From Caprella mutica (taxonomy: Eukaryota > Arthropoda > Malacostraca > Amphipoda > Caprellidae): 64,000 nt of DNA. The stretch is taken from NCBI GenBank assembly GCA_947561585.1, contig CANNZV010000865.1, positions 62,001 to 126,000 of the forward strand. Reading direction: 5' to 3'. A program made the position numbers and the translations under genes. This document shows, in pieces, positions 59,234 to 64,000 of this stretch (position 1 is its first letter; every line of letters starts with the position of its first letter). The notes under the pieces are model-generated. The model was not told the DNA's origin, searched no databases, and was given only the letters and a program-made list of their open reading frames with translations.

Positions 59234-59639
59234 GTAATCACCAATATGAATTCAGACTCTTTAAATCATACGAAGAAAAGGATAACATGTTGTAAATCTT
59301 AAAGGCGCCTCACTATCGACCAATTTTGGCCGCCTGGCAGATGGCCAAAACTCGAACCGGTTTCTTGGAAATTATAAACCAATGAAATAATCATAAGCTT
59401 TATATTCCAGAGTTATTTATGAAGCTAAACATCATCATTTAAAAAAACATAAACATGTGAAATAACTTTAAATTACAATTTTTTAATTAAGTTTAAGTTA
59501 AATTAATTAAAAGAGAATTAATTAATTAAAACATCAGCTGGTTTTAACAGTAATGGTCTAATGTTGCTAAAATTACTTAATTCTGTTGAACGTAAATTGG
59601 TTAGACGTTACGGTAATTAATTTATTAGATGTTTATTGT

Positions 59640-59850
59640 CTGCCTCACTGTAGACAAGAGGAAATTAAATACAAGTGACTAGGACATAAACGTGGCTCCA
59701 TGAACAAAGTCGGTGGTGATGCTCATGGATGCAGAACAGCTACTCCGTGAATGCAGTCACTTACCAAGGAATGTGACTAAAAGGGACACAAGCACCGGTG
59801 GCTGCACTCACGGATTGAAGAGGAAAATGGAGAGGTGATAGAAAATTTAA
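59640..59850 (-). repeat. SINE-like family S, short reverse copy
   Basis: Contains gtgaatgcagtcacttacca, acacaagcaccggtggctgc, actcacgga and gaggaaaatggagaggtgat in the reverse order of the 6050-6385 copy. It has one copy of the expandable segment. Confidence 0.55.
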
Positions 59851-60090
59851 TATACCGCTCATTGATTTCAATAATGGTATAACTAAAGTACATTTTCAAT
59901 TTTGTCATCAGTTTAAAATAATTAGAACAACATACATTGAGTTTAAATTAACTTTTCATAGGCAAAACAGGTTAGTAAATAAAAACATTAAAGGTATAGC
60001 TTGATAATTTCTGAAGGAGATGGCGCACGTAACACTAATATCGCTTTAGAGTTGTAACGTTATTGAAATGATGATCGAGATACCACACAG

Positions 60091-60300
60091 GAAAAACTGT
60101 AACAGATAAAACGCCGCGTTTTCACTGTCCAGTTTACCCCACTCCAATCATAATCACGGTTAAATGAATGGAAGGCGGTACAAACGCTAGTGTAGACTGC
60201 AAATTCGCTTTCCATTCATTGTACCGTCATTAATTAAAGAGGCGTGAACTGGGCGGCAGTAAAAACGCAGCGTTTTAACTGCTACTATAGAATATGTCTC
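60091..60300. mobile_element. Diverged relative of the Harbinger-like MITE at 22945
   Basis: It shares aatcacggttaaatgaa, ggaaggcggta, aaacgctagt and ctttccattcatt with the first copy, and both halves pair (aaacgccgcgttttcac / gtaaaaacgcagcgtttt). The outer ends have decayed. Confidence 0.55.
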
Positions 60301-60489
60301 GTGTTTCACGTTTACCCTATAAAAATGGTTGAAAAGGTGTGACATTTATAGTACATCAACTATATACAGGGTGTACCAGGAAAAAGGCACCAAAAGAAAT
60401 TATAGTTAGTGACTCTTGCCCCTTGTTGTAGGAGTGGCTTTTGGACAAAAGTTATTTCGAAATGCAACTTCAGTATAGGTAAATTAGGC

Positions 60490-60745
60490 AGCTACACTTG
60501 GAAAAAATTGCGAGTCAGACTGACTCATCGCTTGAGTCAAGGCTAGCAAAACTCCAATATTAGAGTCTTTTTTCTTGATTGACTGTACCTGAGTCAACCT
60601 GACTATGATTTAGGAGTCATTATGACTCTTGTTTTTGAGTAAGTTGTTAGGATGAGTCAAATTGACTCACATTTTTGAGTCAGTTTTGGGACAAATTGAA
60701 AACTCAAATTTGAGTCAATTTGACTCGTATTTTTTTCAGTGAAGA
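60490..60745. repeat. Foldback element of GAGTCAxxxTGACTC motifs
   Basis: The left end acttggaaaaaattgcgagt and right end actcgtatttttttcagtga are inverted relatives. Between them lie repeated gagtca / tgactc motifs. An acagggtgtaccagg sequence, like a short-element terminus, lies just before at 60365. Confidence 0.45.
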
Positions 60746-61157
60746 TGTAATATGTTCGGTTGGCTTTTTTTCTGAGACACACTGTAATTTTGATATGCTT
60801 AAGCGTTTCAAGAGCATGACGTTTTATTGACTCGAATTATCTGTTGTAAAAATATGGGGAACAATTTCGGTAGACACTGAGGCATATTTCATACTGGCCT
60901 TTTTTTCCAACACAAACGCAGCATGAAAAACCACCAATCTCAAGGGACATAAAAAACACATATACGTTTATTCAGTCATAGCGTTTTTCATGCTCTAGTT
61001 TCTTTGCTGCGGCATGAGAAAATATATCTAAGGTGCATCACACCTAAGCAAGAGTAAGGCAAACCAAACATATATTTCCATCGAATATTTCACTGAAATC
61101 GACCATCTTTTGGCTGGCAACTCGCCAACAGATTTACCACTGAATGCAACCTGGCTT

Positions 61158-61330
61158 TAGGGACTAGTGACGTCAGTGCTAAGAGTGATGTGTGACGTCA
61201 GTGCTAAGAGTGACGTGTGACTTCACAACTAAGAGTGACGTGTGACGTCACAACTAAGAGTGACGTGTGACGTCACAACTAAGAGTGACGTGTGACGTCA
61301 GAACTAAGAGTGAAGTGTGACGTCAGAAAA
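61158..61330. repeat. 25-bp array with TGACGTCA palindromes
   Basis: Seven units of about 25 bp contain gtgtgacgtcacaactaaga. At least five keep a full TGACGTCA, the consensus cAMP-response element bound by CREB/ATF factors. No gene or promoter is evident beside it. Confidence 0.7.
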
Positions 61331-61384
61331 TAAGAAATACCTAAGCAAAATTTAGTAAAATTTCAGAAAAGTTAACAATAATTT

Positions 61385-61650
61385 AACTGAAACTAGATGA
61401 CGGGCACTCGTAGAGCGCATACCTTCGCCGTCACTTGCAAATGACCTTTACAATCCAATAATCCTTCAGATATAAATGTCCTTGACCTTTGATTCTATCA
61501 ATCCCAAGATCTAATCAAATGGTTCATAGACAATGACCAATCGTCCCACCAAATTTCAGACAATTTTGTTCAATACTTTTTGAGTTATGCGAATAAAGAT
61601 TACAAACAAATAAGTGCCGACCCTAAAATAACCTTCGGCAATTTGTGAAG
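61385..61650 (+). repeat. Dispersed repeat family P
   Basis: It is similar to 53376-53650 along its length (gcgcataccttcgccgtcac, aaatgtccttgacctttgat, ctttttgagttatgcgaata). The start reads gatgacgggcactcgtagag. Confidence 0.6.
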
Positions 61651-61975
61651 GCAATTATAAAACTCTGAAAAAATGCTAAAGACCTAATAAATGTATCGTA
61701 AATCTAAAATGCGAAGTTAATACTTTAGTAGGAACATATAGCAATAACTGAACAATCGGCAGATTTCGGTAGATTGTAATTTATTTATTTTGCATTGTAC
61801 ACATGCATTTCACATTTAGGTAGGTAGGTAATTTGATGACATTTTCTCTTTCACCAATAAATTTAGCACACTAGTTGACGGTGAAAAAATGTAATTGAAT
61901 GTTAAAATAGTATTTAACTACAACGAGTAGAGATTGGTCGGAAAAATTCAATTTATTATTACTTGCAAACACTTA

Positions 61976-62202
61976 GGCCCCCTTCACACCTGCGTTTCTC
62001 AATGCCGCCTTTAAAAAAATGCTCATTGCACAGAGTTTAGCTATAATTTATTTTAATGGAGCCATTCACACTTGCGTTTTTTTCAACGGCATTTTTTCTA
62101 ACGCAAGTGTAAAAGGCTCCGTTAAAATCAATTGTAGCTAAACATTTTGTAATGAGCATTTTTTTAAACGCGGCGTTGAGAAACGCAAGTGTGAAGCGGG
62201 AC
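61976..62202. mobile_element. Harbinger-like hairpin MITE, TTA duplication
   Basis: It opens GGCCCCCTTCACACCTGCGT and closes CGCAAGTGTGAAGCGGGAC, between TTA (61973-61975) and TTA (62203-62205). The arms pair almost end to end (ctcattgcacagagtttagc against the mirrored gctaaacattttgtaatgag). Confidence 0.65.
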
Positions 62203-62205
62203 TTA

Positions 62206-62345
62206 GGGCAATGTCACACGAGCATTTTTTCACAGCGTTTTTGACTCTGAAGAAATTATTGTTAAATCCATTTCATCTGTATCCATGTTACGCGACGCTT
62301 TTGGAGCGTTCAAAACGCTGTGAAAACGCTCTTGTGACATGGCCC
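62206..62345. mobile_element. Second Harbinger-like MITE sharing the TTA
   Basis: It opens GGGCAATGTCACACGAGC with cacagcgtttttga and closes aacgctgtgaaaacgctctt and GTGACATGGCCC, with TTA on both sides (62203-62205, 62346-62348). It abuts the previous element with one shared TTA, so one inserted at the border of the other. Confidence 0.65.
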
Positions 62346-62484
62346 TTATGTTTCTTGCATTTGTTTAAGTCGATTTAATATTGAGCAGATATTAATTTTA
62401 TATTGCTATCTGAATAACAAATTTAATATATATTAATAATTTGCACTCAATTGTTTCAATTTTCTTTGTAAAATAACCATTTTT

Positions 62485-62690
62485 AGTTGTGAGTTACGAA
62501 TTATTGGTCAGTTTCACATCTTCGGTCATATAAGAAAAAAATTTATATTAATAATTGCCATTTAATTTTATTTGGTATCCATGATACCAGCAGGTATCAT
62601 GGATACCAATTGAAATTAAATAGCAATTATTAATATAAAATTTTTACTTATATGACCGAAGATGTGAAACCGACCAATAATTCTTAACAT
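62485..62690. mobile_element. Near-perfect 200-bp hairpin, MITE family M2
   Basis: Arms of about 90 bp pair with few mismatches (attattggtcagtttcacat, cttcggtcatataag, attaataattgc) around the centre tatccatgataccagcaggt. The ends match family M2 and the centre matches the palindrome of 54437-54678, so it may be a composite of the two families. Confidence 0.65.
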
Positions 62691-63246
62691 GAATTAACGA
62701 ATCATGAACCATGTTTCAGAGTGTGTCAGTTAGAACAAATCAATAAGATATATAAAATTGACTTTACATTTATAATTAATCTCCGTTTTACCATGTTAAT
62801 TTTTGGCTTGAAATTTACTTTTAATCACAAAAAAATTGGACCGAAGCAAAAAATATCAGCAAAATTTGGACTTAAAATTAAAACGAATCTCTGACTCCAG
62901 ATTTCCCCTCACGCTACCTTGGTGGATTCAACTCTCTTAATTGAAAAAAACCCATGAATTTAATTAAACTTCTCTATAATATATTGTTTGATTTAACATC
63001 TCTTTACATTATGGAATACGAAGAGATAGCTTCAATTTACCACAGGTTTAAAGGCATCGAAATCCAGGGTAGGATTCGTGATATGACAGCCATCTTTACC
63101 TTGGGTAGGTGTGGTCTTCTCCTCAACAGGTGAATGTGGGCGTGGTTCTGAACAGGTGAGACACACCTTTATTGGTGGAAGGATAGCTTTGACTTTGTGA
63201 AGAATTTACAGCACGCTTAACACGAGAGCAACGGACACGAACTTAC

Positions 63247-63330
63247 CACTCGCGGCAACGGTTCGAATGATACTGAGAGTCGTGAAGAACATTGATCGAA
63301 AGTTCGGGGGCTAGGGCCTTCACCTAAAGA
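63247..63330 (-). other. Possible non-coding first exon with strong donor
   Basis: On the minus strand the sequence ccgttgccgcgagtg is followed by GTAAGTTCG, an excellent 5' splice site at 63246. The upstream 80 bp is more GC-rich than its surroundings. A leader exon of the NCKX gene, 22 kb upstream of its acceptor at 41287, is possible. Nothing in the sequence proves transcription. Confidence 0.25.
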
Positions 63331-64000
63331 GATAGGAAAGAGATAGTAAAGAGATAGTAGAGAGATAGTAAAGAGATAGTAGAGAGATAGTAAAGAGATA
63401 GTAAAGAGATAGTAAAGAGATAGTAAAGAGATAGTAAAGAGATAGTAGAGAGATAGTAGAGAGATAGTAGAGAGATAGTAGAGAGATAGTAGAGAGATAG
63501 TAAAGAGATAGTAGAGAGATAGTAAAGAGATAGTAAAGAGATAAGAAAGAGATAGTAGAGAGATAAGAAAGAGATAGTAGAGAGATAGTAAAGAGATAAG
63601 AAAGAGATAGTAGAGAGATAGTAAAGAGATAGTAAAGAGATAGTAGAGATATAGTAAAGAGATAGTAGAGATATAGTAAAGAGATAGTAGAGAGATAGTA
63701 GAGAGATAGTAAAGAGATAGTAGAGAGATAGTAGAGAGATAGTAGAGAGATAGTAGAGACATAGTAAAGAGATAGTAAAGAGATAAGAGATGGTGGAGAG
63801 ATAAGAGATAGTAAAGAGATAGTAAAGAGATAGTAAAGAGATAGTAGAGAGAGTGTAGAGAGATAGTAGAGAGATAGTAAAGAGATAGTAGAGAGATAGT
63901 AAAGAGATAGTAGAGAGATAGTAAAGAGATAGTAAAGAGATAAGAGATGGTGGAGAGATAAGAGATAGTAAAGAGATAGTAAAGAGATAGTAAAGAGATA
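63331..64000. repeat. 11-bp minisatellite (agagatagtaa / agagatagtag) running off the edge
   Basis: About 60 units of 11 bp with a/g alternation at the last base and some agagataag variants. The minus strand reads as SLLSLYYL repeats, which is an artefact. The array continues beyond the window. Confidence 0.85.

Noticed and set aside
63217..63762. 181-residue Leu/Ser/Tyr-rich minus-strand open frame
   Set aside because: It is translation of the 11-bp agagatagtaa array.
1..64000. tRNA, rRNA or snRNA genes
   Set aside because: No cloverleaf-like sequence with proper A and B boxes, nor any rRNA or U-snRNA core, was recognised on either strand by eye; a tRNAscan/Infernal run would be decisive.

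Overview
The window is nuclear DNA of an animal, most likely an arthropod. It is AT-rich, has short GT-AG introns, and is packed with small inverted-repeat elements and minisatellites. I cannot name the species; an insect such as a hemipteran is only a guess. Two real protein-coding genes can be assembled exon by exon with matching phases. They are convergent (tail to tail).

The first 13 kb holds mobile DNA: a 6.8 kb element (1061-7903) bounded by 15-bp inverted ends with an unrecognised, decayed, spliced-looking gene inside, a hAT-like element with a possible 8-9 bp target duplication, a mariner-like element, and two foldback repeats. Gene 1 (13737-19443, + strand, nine exons, 592 aa) encodes a protein with four tandem double-stranded RNA-binding motifs (dsRBMs), an acidic Asn/Asp-rich tail and a basic C-terminal tip. 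No catalytic domain is visible. It resembles the TRBP/PACT/Loquacious group of RNAi cofactors but has one motif more, and all four look able to bind RNA. Between the genes (19.6-27.7 kb) lie inverted-repeat elements and an 82-bp satellite.

Gene 2 (27826-41142, - strand, eleven coding exons, 731 aa) is a potassium-dependent sodium/calcium exchanger (NCKX/SLC24 family) with a signal anchor, a very acidic Glu/Lys-rich ectodomain, both alpha repeats and a complete C-terminus. Its leader has three short upstream ORFs chained by ATGA overlaps. One splice donor is followed by a minisatellite that copies the donor at least twelve more times. Introns of this gene carry several other tandem arrays.

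From 42 kb to the right end no convincing coding exon was found. The region holds a 6.9 kb array of 25/27-bp units with a duplicated 1,010-bp block, many other minisatellites, and a cluster of long hairpin elements (60-62.7 kb). A possible non-coding first exon with a strong donor sits at 63247 on the minus strand; if it belongs to the exchanger, this whole stretch is its first intron. The genes have no evident functional link. The dsRNA-binding protein and the abundance of genomic hairpins able to form dsRNA are an interesting coincidence, not evidence of a system.
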